Assembly: GCA_030847615.1 (NCBI GenBank)
Contig: JAUMIR010000001.1
Location: forward strand, 447,446,687-447,510,686
Length of the DNA stretch: 64,000 nt
Direction of reading: 5' to 3'
From: Gambelia wislizenii
Lineage: Eukaryota > Chordata > Lepidosauria > Squamata > Crotaphytidae
Position numbers and translations under genes: made by a program. Below, piece by piece: positions 54,228 to 64,000 of this stretch. The notes beneath the pieces were generated by a model. The model saw only the letters and a program-made list of their open reading frames with translations. It was not told where the DNA came from and made no database searches. Position 1 is the first letter of the stretch. Every line of letters starts with the position of its first letter.

Positions 54228-54701
54228 CTTGCCTCAGCAGAACGTGTCTGGGCATGCAAAAAATGGCCGCTTCTCCCTCTGCAATATATCTTGCGGTCTG
54301 TTCTCCTATTGGCCGTTTTGGCCCACGTGCATATGACGCATCCGATATTCATCCCTATTGGCCGGGAGTAGGGGGGAGTTCCAGAAGAGGTCACGGGAGC
54401 CCCGCTGCAACCAATCAGGTTACCGGTTGGACATTGCACGGTTAGGACCACGTGGGGTATAAAAACAGCTCCTATTGGTCAGGCAGGAGGAGTTACTTCC
54501 TACAAGGGATCACATGACCCGTACCACATGTTCCGCCCAAACAGGAAGCTCGGCCCCACAAGAAGTTACGTCCTAAAAGGAAGTTCAGCCCCATGACAGG
54601 AAGTCCCACCTAAACAGAAAGTTCTGCCTCTAAGCACTTCTGGGGAAGGGGCTAAGCCATTTTGACAGCTGTCAATCATTTTGACATGAGCTACACAGGT
54701 A
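54224..54701 (-). repeat. Right terminal inverted repeat of the Maverick
   Basis: Complement of the left TIR at roughly 95 percent. It keeps the CCAAT boxes, CACGTG, the outward TATAAAAA (54458) and the YY1-type motif; several ETS cores are mutated. Confidence 0.95.
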
Positions 54702-54705
54702 TACT

Positions 54706-54808
54706 ACTAATGCTCTCTGGCTGAGAATTCTAAATGCTTAAAGTGCAAATGCCATAAGATGGAACCATGGCAGTTAAAGCGGATTCATAGTGCTATCATG
54801 CTATCATT
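54706..54808 (+). repeat. 103-bp direct repeat flanking the Maverick, right copy
   Basis: Second copy of 32397-32499 (part of the hAT-like MITE), in the same orientation, starting four bases after the TIR. Confidence 0.9.
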
Positions 54809-55415
54809 ATGCATAAAGCAAAATCATAGTAATATCATAGCACCTGTCAGTTACTGCTACTGTAAAGTTTACTGTTAAAAGCATATTAATAGGAGAAGCC
54901 ATTTCCTGGTCAGTTGGCAATCCTGTAGTTGTTATAATGGTATAAAACACCTATACTGAACTTTGGGGTGTGTGAAATTCATGGGGGTCACCATAAGTTG
55001 ACAGGCAACTTGCGAGCGTGTGTGTGTGCACGTGCACACATACACACACATTTTCCATTAGAAGCAGTAAAAAAATAATGCTGGTGTTCAAAACTCCATT
55101 TTGATGGTGGACATAATGAAGACAATGGTGGTAACTAAGAGAAAGGCCTCTGACAACCATCTCACTGGTCACTCAGGTTCATATTGGAGAAGAGAGTCCT
55201 TCAGATATGCTGGACTGAGCCACCATTTTTAAGGTTACATATGTACTTTGACTGGTAAATTGGAAAAGACTGGAAACCAATGTATGGTCTGCAAAATAGC
55301 CATATTATATTCAGTGTGCATGTGTGTGCCTTCAAGATGTCTGTCAGCTTGTGACAACCCCATGAGTGATCCATTAGCAATCTCATCACATCATCTGAAC
55401 CACTTCAAATACACA
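54809..55415. other. Intergenic with SINE tail fragments
   Basis: 54968-55040 ('gaaattcatgggggtcaccataag' then a TG/CA run) and 55315-55370 are 3' ends of squamate SINEs. No gene. Confidence 0.5.
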
Positions 55416-55545
55416 ACTTCAGTTGTGCATTCCTGCATGGCAGGGGGTTGGACTAGATGGTGGACCCCTTCCAACTCTAAGATTCTATGATTCTATGAAT
55501 GGCAGTCCATAAACATTACATTACATTACATTACATTACTTAGCC
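55416..55545 (+). mobile_element. CR1 3'-end fragment and (ACATT)n
   Basis: 'cattcctgcatggcaggggg', 'ttggactagatgg' and ATTCTATGATTCTATGA are the CR1 terminus. An ACATT pentanucleotide repeat follows at about 55512-55540. Confidence 0.8.
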
Positions 55546-55715
55546 AGCATGGAGATTGCTTCAGGAGGCCAGGATTCAAGTCCCTGCTCAGCCACTGGGT
55601 CACTCTCCCAGCCTAAAGCAAAGGCAATAGCAAACCTCTTCTGAAGACATCTTGCCAAGGAAAGTTAAAGTCACCATAAGGCACATAACCATGACAACAA
55701 CATCTGGTGGGAAAC
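55546..55715 (+). mobile_element. tRNA-derived squamate SINE
   Basis: 'ggccaggattcaagtccctg' (B-box), 'ccactgggtcactctcccag' and 'agtcaccataaggcacataa' in order. Confidence 0.7.
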
Positions 55716-56452
55716 TTGCTGTTCGCCCAACACTAACTCCTAGCCACCCTAGCCTGCATAGCCAATGTTGACTAATGTTGGGAGTTGCAGTCCAACAACA
55801 TCTGGAGGGCAACATGATTCCCACCCCTAAAACAGTGTAACTCAGATATGAGCAGAGCATAGATAACAGAACCTGCTGAACAAAAACATGCAATGGGGTG
55901 CGTGTAATAAAAAGTTCCACCTCCTGATTTCCCCTCTCATGCATTCCTACCAACTTCAGAAGGCAGTCAGGATCAAGGCCTTTGTAGAATCTGTGGCTGG
56001 TGGAGGGCACTGAAGTTTGGCTACAGAGAGTGCAGGAGCCAGTTTTTGGCCCTGTAGTGGACACCCCCCCACACACAATGACCTAAAAATGGCTGAAAGA
56101 AAAACTTGATTCAACTTTTGGTTTCCATTTTCAGCTGATGTTTGTTTTGTAGGGGCTTTGGGGAGCGTGGCTTGCATTTTAGTTTTTTGCTACTCTTGGT
56201 AGTGTGCTTTACCAATCTGAGGCATCCCCTCCCCATTTTGGGTGGCAGTTTGGGGGGTTTAGTTAGCCATGGTTGGTAACTCTCATGTCAAAACCATTCC
56301 AGGTTTTGGCTACCTATAAAGAAGCAATCAAGAGTCCCAAATTAATTTAGGAAGAAGGTATGGCACCTAGAAGAGATCCCTTAAAGCCTAGATTAAAACC
56401 TGGAGTAGATTCTCTGCCCCACTGACATGGGAAACACTAGCTGCCACTGAGG
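55716..56452. other. Intergenic with short foldback MITE
   Basis: 55775-55835 is one arm of the short foldback type ('gttgggagttgcagtccaac'). Nothing else recognised. Confidence 0.4.
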
Positions 56453-56748
56453 GGCTTACCGCACTCTGAAGTAAAGCAGCAATGCAGCAGGAAGGTCCCA
56501 TATTCCTTGCTGCCTTACTGCAAAACATCATCGTTCTTTTGTTCCAATCCCCTGGAAGTCTGAAGTAACAACTTGTCTTTTTGCTAACCGGAAAAACCCG
56601 TTAGCAAAAAGACACAGTTTTACCTTAGTCTCCCACTGGACCGGAATGCCAAACACCAGAAGAACAACAATGCCATGCAGTAAGGCAGTACAAAAGACAG
56701 AACCTTCCTGCTGCACTGCTGTTTTACTTCAGAGTGTGGTAAGGCCCT
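56453..56748. mobile_element. Foldback MITE (about 295 bp)
   Basis: The left arm 'cttaccgcactctgaagtaa' is the complement of 'ttacttcagagtgtggtaag' at the right end; the arms stay related through 'gcagcaggaaggt' to a central 'gctaaccggaaaaacccgtt'. Confidence 0.8.
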
Positions 56749-57137
56749 GAGTCTGGTGAGGGTCTAGGGCCCATGTAGTGCCGTTTTGCCACCCCTGTCA
56801 CATGCAGCCATTGTATCACAGGAAGCAAGGTGCATCTGGTAAGTGCAATTCCACTGCCTTCCTCATACATCTGTGAACATTTGAGGGAGGTTGTGGGGAG
56901 TTTTTCAGGTGGGGGAAAACAACTTGTTTTTAGGTTGTTTAGGGCTTTACATTTCCAGAGTGTAGGTGTGTTACTCTACTGCAGTAAAATGGACTAGAGT
57001 TTTGTGGCACTTTAAAGACATTATAGGCTTTTGTGAACTACACTCCATCCGATGCATGAAGTGTTACTTCAGTTGGTAGATTATTATACACGTGCTAGAG
57101 TGAGGGTGTGTTGGGGGTGCTTTAAATCAATGCTATA
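56749..57137. other. Intergenic, MITE-like fragment
   Basis: 57000-57060 ('gttttgtggcactttaaaga..') resembles a dispersed DNA-transposon fragment also seen near 7570. No gene. Confidence 0.35.
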
Positions 57138-58045
57138 CAAAGTGGAGAGCCAGTGTGATGTCTCTCTCTGGCTTTTCTTCACAAACGAAGATTCAGGAAG
57201 GACTCATCCCGCACATTCTGCAAGCGCACTGATGACTAAAAAGGCCAATCCAAGATAAACAAGTCCGGTTGCAGAAAGCACAGCAGAAGGTCTCCTTGGG
57301 TGATGTTTCCAGGTTGTGATTTTTTTTTTTTTTTGCATTGTCGTTTCTCTTCAAGACTTGTTCGGCGTGAGTTCTCAAATAAGGCTGTAGCATTGTGGAT
57401 AGTGTGTCTCCATGCCTCCCGATGTGAGGCCAGGGCGGACCACTGTTGGTGATCAATTTGGCTGAGCCTGAGATGTTGCTTCAGGGAGTCCTTGTATCAC
57501 TTTTTTGGAGTGACCCTCTTATATTGACCTGTGGCGAGTTCACCGCAGAGTACTATTTTTAGGAGGCTATGGTCCTCCATCCTAGAAATGTGCCCTGCCC
57601 AGTGCAGCTGTATTCTCAATATCATGACCTCAATGCTGGTGATCCCTGCTTGCTCAAGGACAGCAACATTCATCACATAGTCAGTCCAGTGTATATTTAG
57701 GATTGTGCGTATACAGTGCTGATGAAAGCGTTCGAGGAGTCGTAAGTGGTGGCGATAGGTGACCCATGTTTCAGACCCGTAAAGGAGAATAGACAGTACA
57801 ATGGCTCTATACACATTGATTTTTGTGCTTTGCCTCAGGTTTGAATATTGGACTATGACTCTGGAGAGCAGGGTTTGAATCCTTGCTTAGCCATGGACCC
57901 ACTGGGTGACTTTTGGCAAGTTACATTCTCTCAGTCTCAGAGGAAAGCAAAGGCAAACCCCCCAAACAAATCTTGCCTGTAATACCCTGTAACAGGTTCA
58001 TCTTAGAGTTGCCATAAGTCAGAAATGACCTGAATGGACACAACA
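57138..58045 (+). mobile_element. tRNA-derived SINE split by a LINE
   Basis: 5' end 'gagagccagtgtgatg' (57146-57161), interruption by a LINE, then 'tttgaatattggactatgac' through 'ttgccataagtcagaaatga' to the (ACAA)-type end at 58045. Confidence 0.75.
57162..57830 (-). mobile_element. LINE, (GA)n family, copy 6
   Basis: The minus strand encodes MYRAIVLSILLYGSETWVTY through the RMEDH, KK and FCNRTC blocks with several lesions, including a T-run at 57320-57333. It ends in the tctctctctggc complement of the (GA)n tail. Confidence 0.9.
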
Positions 58046-60531
58046 ATTCAGAGTGGTGGTCCTTGAACCAGTGGTGGTCCATAAGCAATCAACAGCCATT
58101 GACTTGTACATTTGCAGGAACGAACACAAACAGTTGCAGCCAATGGGCACAAATATAAGAGAAGGCCCTGGAACATTGGGGGGAAATATACATTACCAGT
58201 CCCCCGCATCAGATAGCTTGAGATGCACTGCTTTAAATCATTTCAAAGATAGTGAGTATGGTTTTGCATTTCATCCAGGAATGGAAACAACTAACCTGTT
58301 GGCAATCTTGATGACCCCAGAGAATTTCCCCCTATTGGATTTGGGGAAAGGGGGCTTAGAAGGTAGTGTTTCCAGAGAGACCTAAGCTCTGGAATCACTT
58401 TTACTAGAACAAGAATCCTTCACCCATTTCCAAAGTGTCTCAGAATGCTACTTTTGTTAAGAATGTGAGTACAGGCATTTTTAAACATATGGCCTTGGGG
58501 AGAGTCATCTTTAGCATTTGGATTATTTCTCATGCTTCTTTTTGATAAGATGCCAATGACTGAATAACAAAATGGCATTTCTTCTCTCCGATGCTTGTGG
58601 CTTTGAGTGATGAGGAGAAGACAAGAACCAAGGCAGCTGACACTCTCCAGGCAAATCTGTGAAAAAAGTTTTGCAACTGTGTATTAGGTCAGAAACATTT
58701 CGTTAAAAACAGAGGTGGGGCACATATGGTCTTCCAAATGTCTTTGGGCTGCATCTCTCATAATTCTTCACTATTGTCTGTGCTGGTCAGGACTGAGTAG
58801 AGTTGTAGGATGAAAACATTTGGAGGGCCATAGTTGCTCATCCTCATTAAAACATTTCTAATTTAATAAGAAAATTTGATATCTAAGATTAAGAATTACA
58901 CAGTCTCCCAAAGTTCTATGTAACCCAAAGAGCACTGAAACCGGACTTGCTTGCAAAAATCTAGCTGCTCAGCAGTTATTGTACATGCACTCAAAAAAGC
59001 TGTAGTCAAAAAAGCAATTCTTTCCAGCTGAGATAAGAGATGAATCCAAGTGAACCCAGTGACTTGCCTGTGAATAAACTTGTTTGGGATGACAGGAGAC
59101 TCTTAGCAGGCCAAGCTTTTCCAAGAACTATATGGAGCTTCTTATATCAGGGGATGGATTAGAAGGGCAAGAAGGGAGAGGAATTGGGGTGGTGGGGCAT
59201 TTTTAAGTAGGAGATGAGTTCCACCTCAGCATCGAGCCATCAGAAGTAGGCAGACACCATCTTTAATCACTCAAATGCAATGCTCACCATCACATTGACA
59301 GCACAGCAGGCATTGCATTTGTGGGATTAAAGATGGTAGCTGGCTGACACTATTTACAAGTGTCATCCTGCCACTCCAGCTCCTAGGCCCAGATAAGTTG
59401 CTCATCAGGGGGTGGAGGGCAGCAGTCCTAGGACAGGGCTTGGGAGCAGAGACCCAGAAGGAAGTGCCATTTATTTGTCTAAGAGGGATCATGTTATAGG
59501 CTGGCCCTACTCATATGGATTTCTCTATGGATTCTCTTCAAGATGAGTATAAATGGGAAAAGTAAAAATGTATTTAAGATTAATTCAGTAATATAATGCC
59601 CATGTGAATTATAGTAACACATATATTTATTTTATTTGAGGTGATAGTCTATGCCAGAGCTTTGAAAAGTTATTTTGGGACTATAGTACACATCCCAGAA
59701 TTCTCCCACTGAATGGGGTATGCTGGGAGTTGTAATCCCCAAATTAGCATTTCCCACTCCTTAGACCTTAGGAGAGAATTATAACAATATTGAAAGGGAG
59801 CAACTTTCAACACTAGTTATGTAATCTTCTTTAAATGTTTTCAATTGTTGTTTTATATTTATTAAGTGCATTTCATGGTGACATAGGATTCTCAGGTGGC
59901 CTTCCATCCCAGCATTAAAAAAAGTCTAGTTGCCCTTAATGTTGGCAAGTTAGCTGTATCATGTGTCTTGGACTGAATAGTCCTCATTTTTATTCCTCCG
60001 TTTTATAGGCTTTTATCTGTGTGGGATGTTTTATGGAAAGTAGAGTGGCCATCGATACATTGGCAGAAAGATTATGAAAATAGGCACAGTTTTGCCTTAA
60101 AATTGCATATCCTATTTTATACCTATAGAGGCAAACGTTCGACACATTATTGAAGTTTATCTAGAAATGCAATATGTCTCACTGTTGTGAGGAAGACCAG
60201 CTAACCTGTGTGCCTGCCTGCTCAGTCTGCTATCTAGGTGCTACCTGTTGATAGCCACTGCTGCTCAAGCCCCACATACATGGCTCGCTTTTCCTTTTGG
60301 TTCACTTCATACTGGAATTGAACCAGTCAGCCCTCCAAGTGGAAGACGTCTTCAAATAGACAACTGACCTCCATAAAACAGGACACATGAACACCCTAAG
60401 TTAGTGGCAGGTACCTTCTGCAGGTCTGGGGACCATATATTTGCTTCTGTGACTTTTGAGGGGACATACAGGCTGAGATCCTACATTAAACAGGTGGAAC
60501 ACCCATGCATCACCCATGCAATTCTGTGGGC
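58046..60531. other. Intergenic, no gene seen
   Basis: Short foldback MITEs at about 58738-58835 and 59655-59745. Otherwise unassigned sequence without convincing frames. Confidence 0.45.
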
Positions 60532-61165
60532 TTGTCTATACGAAGCAAAACAAACAACAAAAAACCCCAAAGCAAACAACCCAGAGTGTCCTGCAGTAAT
60601 GGCATTTTGCAGCAGCTGCAACTTGTCTTAATGTTTTTTTTGCCCCCATAAGCTTTGCATGCCTGCTGGTCAAGATGACATCCATGAGGGATTTACTCAT
60701 GTTTTTACTTACCTTAATTTGCCGTCACCAAACTTTAAAGAAACCTAACTATTTCCATTGTGCGCTAGAGTGATATTTTGTCTGTAGAAGAAAGGGAAAA
60801 AAACCAACACCCCATTTTCTTTCCTTAGTGCTGGCTCACTAAGGTGAAAATCCAACATGGCAGCTCTGGGAGCCTGCCCTATTAGCAAGCCCCACCCCTG
60901 CACTTATCTGGCCAATCAGCTTTGCACTTCCTCTCATATGGGAAAGCAATTCATATCAAAACACTTGTCTCAATGAGGGGGAATGCATGCTCCCTATGCT
61001 GTTTAAAAAAAAAAAATTCCAGGAAAAGTCACTATGACTTTTCCCTCATAGTTTTTGATGTTTTGCCCCCCCCCCCTCACAATATGGCAGAACGATGCGG
61101 AATGCCATTAAAACAAGTAGGATTCTCCTCGCATTCTGTGGGGAGTATTTTCACTGTTTAGACAA
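60532..61165 (+). mobile_element. Non-autonomous DNA transposon, copy 2 of an inverted pair
   Basis: Inverted relative of 5062-5671. It starts 'ggcttgtctatacgaagc' and ends 'tttcactgtttagacaacc'. Shared internal blocks: 'aatggcattttgcagcagct', 'aaaatccaacatggcagc', 'tggccaatcagctttgcact'. Confidence 0.65.
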
Positions 61166-61834
61166 CCCCTGTGTCTCCACCCAGATGCATGTCTTTTCTT
61201 TTTAACAGGCTATAGGGGGCTATCCTCAAGCATACCCAAAACTTTGTGTCCCCCCCCCCCCCGTAGCTATCATGCCCTGGAGGGGCCAAAGCTGCTAGGG
61301 AAGGATCCGGGAGACAAGTCAGATGATGAACAAGCAGGTCATCTTGGCTCTGAAGGGGAAGGAATGTGCCCACAGTGGAATGCCCCCTCCTGTGCCTTCC
61401 CCTCATAGGTACATCATCTGAACTGCTTCCTTCATTCCTCTTCTCCCCACCAATGAACAGCAGCAGTAGTGGCCCCTCCTGGGGCTTGACAGCTGGAGGG
61501 AAGAGGCAGTGGACATATGCAAAAAGAGACATATGTATGCATACGTCACACTTACAGGCACACTAACAGGATTCTGCTCATAGACTGTCAAAAATGCCCC
61601 CCTCCATATGAAATAAAACCAGAAGTGGCCCAAAGTCCAAAGCTGGTTAAAAAAAAAGAGTATTTTTGATGTTACAGTGCAAGGGTGCCCTGTGATCTGC
61701 ACATGGTTGGGATGCACTACCCTCCCAGGCCAAGACCAATGAATGAATGGTTCCCAAGGGTTATTGATATCTGGCCTTGATGCTAAAAGGACTGCAAAAC
61801 CCATCTGCCTGATTGCAGAAGCCCAACTCACTCC
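61166..61834. other. Intergenic, no gene seen
   Basis: A C-run at 61250-61262. Nothing recognised. Confidence 0.4.
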
Positions 61835-62992
61835 AGGATGTCACTGATACCTTGTTGGAGTTCATCAAGAACACACAGTAGTCCCCTTTCTCCTGATTCA
61901 TGTGGGCACAAATGACACTGCAAAGAACACCTTTGAGCAAATCACCTTGGACTATGAAGTCTGGGGCAAGAAAGTGAAGAGTTTAGAAGCACAGGTTTTA
62001 TTCTCACCAATTCTAATAGTGAAAGTTAAAGGACCATACAGGGACCGGAAGATACTGCAGGTGAATGACTAGCTATGTAGAGGGTAAGTTTGGCTTCTGG
62101 ATCATGGCCTTTGCATTTTAGAAGAAGGAATACTGGCTACAGATGGGCTGCACCTCACAAAGACAAGGAAGAATGTCTTTGGTAAAAGCATAGCAAATCT
62201 GATCAACATGGCTTTCAACTAAATCCCTGGTTGAGTGGAGAGGATAGCTCAAACACCTATCCAAAGGCAAACTTTAAACACAAGGATGGGAGCCACAGCA
62301 AAACTTGCAGTAAAATTAAAGGTGAGAACAAACAAGGCTTTAGATGTCTATATACCAATGAACAGAGTCTGGGAAACAAACAAGATGAGCTTGATTTGAT
62401 AATGCAGAAAAGGTATAACAGAGACTTGATGCGATGACATGATTGGAATATAACAATTTGTATACCCTTTTTTAAGGGTACAACCTCTTTAAAAAAATAG
62501 AAGAGGAAGAAAAGAAGTGGGGAGTAGAATGATATGTCAAAGGCAAATTCACTTGTACAGAAATCCACAAGAGTGATCAGAGTGGACCAGCATTTGAGTA
62601 AAAATAAATGGAGAAAGAAATAAAAACAACATTGTGGTAAGAGTTTACTACAGGCCACCATACTAAGAAGAGGCAGTGGATGATGCTTTTCTGAAACAAA
62701 TATCAGAAATCTCCAAGAGCCAAGAGTTAGTACTTATGGAGGATTTCAATTATCCTGATATTTGCTGGGAGACTAACTCTGCTAAGCATAGGCTCTCCAA
62801 CAAATTCTTGATGTGCTTTGCAGACAATGTCCTCTTTCAAAAGGCAGAGGAAGCAACAAGGGGATCAGCAATCTTGGACTTGATCCTAACCAGAGAAGAG
62901 CTGGTCACTGGAATCAAAGCAATTAGTACGTTAGGGGGTAGTGACCATGCAATGCTGTAATCTATGTTTGTGGGACAGACCAAAGAAGAGTA

Positions 62993-63607
62993 CAGTTGTC
63001 CCTTCATATTCACTGGGGTTTGGTTCCAGGACCCCTGTGGATACCAAAATCCATGAATACTCAAGTCCCATTATATGCTCTCTCTCTATCTCTGGCTTTT
63101 CTTTGCAAACGAAGATTCAGGAAGGACTCATCCCGTGCTTTCTGCAAGCACGCTGATGACTAAAAAGGCCAATCCGAGATAAACAAGTCCAGTTGCAGAA
63201 AGCACAGCAGAAGGTCTCCTTGGGTGATGTTTCTGGGTTGTGATTCTTTCTGCATTGTCGCTTCTCTTCAAGACTTGTTCGGTGTGAGTTCTCAAATAAG
63301 GCTGCAACATTGTGGATAGTGCATCTCCATGCCTCCCGATGTGAGGCCAGGGTGAACCATTGCTGGTGATCAATTTGGCTGAGCCTAAGGTGTTGTTTCA
63401 GGGAGTCCTTGTGTCGCTTTTTTGGAGAGCCCCCTCTTATGCTGACCCGTGGCGAGTTCACCATAATGGTATAGCAAAATGGTGTCCTTTATATAAGGTG
63501 GCAAAATCAAGGATTGCTTTTTGGATTATTATTTTTTTAAGAATATTTTAAAGCTGTGAATACTTAAATCCATGGATACCAAATCCGTGGATATGGAGGG
63601 ACAACTG
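62993..63607. mobile_element. Tigger-type MITE split by a LINE
   Basis: TIR CAGTTGTCCCTTCATATTCA at the left and its complement ending CAACTG, with TA on both sides. Interior 'ccaggacccctgtggatacc' and 'aaatccgtggatatggaggg' are typical of this superfamily. Confidence 0.88.
63083..63466 (-). mobile_element. LINE, (GA)n family, copy 7
   Basis: The minus strand carries the KKRHKDSLKQHLRL through CAFCNWTCLSRIG region and the tctctggctttt tail complement. It lies inside the Tigger-type MITE. Confidence 0.9.
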
Positions 63608-63619
63608 TATAGTTAAACA

Positions 63620-63870
63620 TGGACCTTATTTATTTGCTTGTTTATGTGGTTATTTATTTGTTTGTTTGTTTATTATGCAATTTATGTAATTTATATTCCA
63701 CCTTTCTCCCAAAGCAAGACCCAAGGCAGCTCATAAAACAATTAAAGTCACAGTTAAAACCAATTAAAATTAATTAAAAGCATACAAAGTAAATAGAAAA
63801 AGAAATAAATAAAAACAACATAATAAAACACACCCCAATTAAAAAAAAAAGTTTAGGCAAATACTGGGTG
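63620..63870 (-). mobile_element. L2-type LINE 3' end
   Basis: Tattta/tttg-rich tail, then 'tccacctttctcccaaagca' and 'aggcagctcataaaac', as in the other L2 ends here. Confidence 0.75.
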
Positions 63871-64000
63871 GAATGCCATGACTAGACATGCTAAAGGAAA
63901 AATACACCCAGAAAGGATGGGATTTAATGAAGAAGGAGTTGCAAAAAGCACAATCACAAAGAAGAAGAAAAATGGGAAACATCTGAAAAACTCAGTGTGG

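Larger units (their letters stand above)
32501..54701. mobile_element. Maverick/Polinton (adintovirus-like) element, decayed
   Basis: A virus-like DNA transposon defined by its TIRs and by the full Polinton hallmark set: retroviral-type integrase, penton, major capsid, adenain-like protease, FtsK/HerA-type packaging ATPase and protein-primed PolB. The rightward late block (integrase to protease) and the leftward block (PolB to the coiled-coil protein) converge near 38,850. Total span 22.2 kb; subtracting the LINE (about 0.49 kb), ERV (5.36 kb) and L1 (1.84 kb with target duplication) leaves about 14.5 kb, and PolB has lost roughly 2 kb more, which fits the 15-20 kb family size. TIR divergence of about 5 percent and multiple lesions mark it as an old, immobile copy. 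Confidence 0.95.
61835..64000 (+). mobile_element. CR1 LINE, interrupted twice
   Basis: 61880-62220 is the ORF1 esterase-like region (IHVGTNDTA, then DGLHLTKTR). 62330-62960 is the ORF2 endonuclease ([56 protein letters not shown]). About 63875-64000 looks like the region after the endonuclease. A Tigger MITE (62993-63607) and an L2 (63620-63870) interrupt it. Frames are broken. Confidence 0.8.

Noticed and set aside
32495..54707. Normal 6-bp Polinton target duplication
   Set aside because: Hexamers next to the two TIR ends do not match; only the 103-bp repeats are found.
61158..61532. Minus-strand gene of 124 codons
   Set aside because: Begins within the end of a DNA transposon and has no recognisable domain or splice context.

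Overview
The window looks like squamate reptile (lizard) nuclear DNA. No host exon is recognisable. The repeat mix points to a squamate: RTE-BovB, CR1 and L2 LINEs, a 5S-rRNA-derived SINE, a tRNA/CORE-type SINE, Tigger-type and hAT-like MITEs, and an unnamed LINE whose copies end in (GA)n. The species cannot be fixed from the sequence; an iguanian is a guess.

Positions 1-32,500 and 54,810-64,000 are intergenic layers of transposons, often nested (LINE in SINE, L2 in hAT MITE, LINE in Tigger MITE). A 2.1-kb GC-rich Tigger-type MITE at 27,903-30,046 carries two expanded minisatellites whose units are hairpins. Two stretches (about 13,200-13,450 and 18,840-19,140) look non-repetitive and AT/homeodomain-site rich and may be conserved non-coding DNA.

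The main content is one Maverick/Polinton (adintovirus-like) element at about 32,501-54,701, bounded by 478-480-bp terminal inverted repeats (TIRs) that differ at roughly 5 percent of positions. Left to right it carries: a plus-strand, probably spliced early gene with internal repeats and two dynein-light-chain-type motifs; a broken retroviral-type integrase with chromodomain; penton (minor capsid) protein; a basic membrane-active-like virion protein; major capsid protein (split by a LINE); adenain-like protease; then on the minus strand a conserved coiled-coil-like protein, a small conserved basic protein, the packaging ATPase, an internally deleted protein-primed DNA polymerase B, and a multi-exon gene upstream of it built from tandemly duplicated phase-1 exons; then on the plus strand a Bcl-2-like gene split by an endogenous retrovirus; and finally a minus-strand early gene starting inside the right TIR. 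Each TIR carries the same promoter-like module and the start codon of one early gene, a layout like adenovirus ends (comparison is inference).

The element is dead: the integrase has lost its catalytic Glu and carries stops and a frameshift, PolB lacks its exonuclease and half its palm, the protease has lost its usual acidic residue, and three insertions interrupt it: a LINE at 37,566-38,052, a beta-like ERV at 45,302-50,658 (itself holding a LINE tail) and an L1 at 51,076-52,898. Without these it is about 14.5 kb. Points of most interest are the Bcl-2-like gene with a p53-type site just upstream, a five-decamer p53-like array after the protease, the doubled LC8 motif, the exon-duplicated gene, and the 103-bp direct repeats of host DNA flanking the element.
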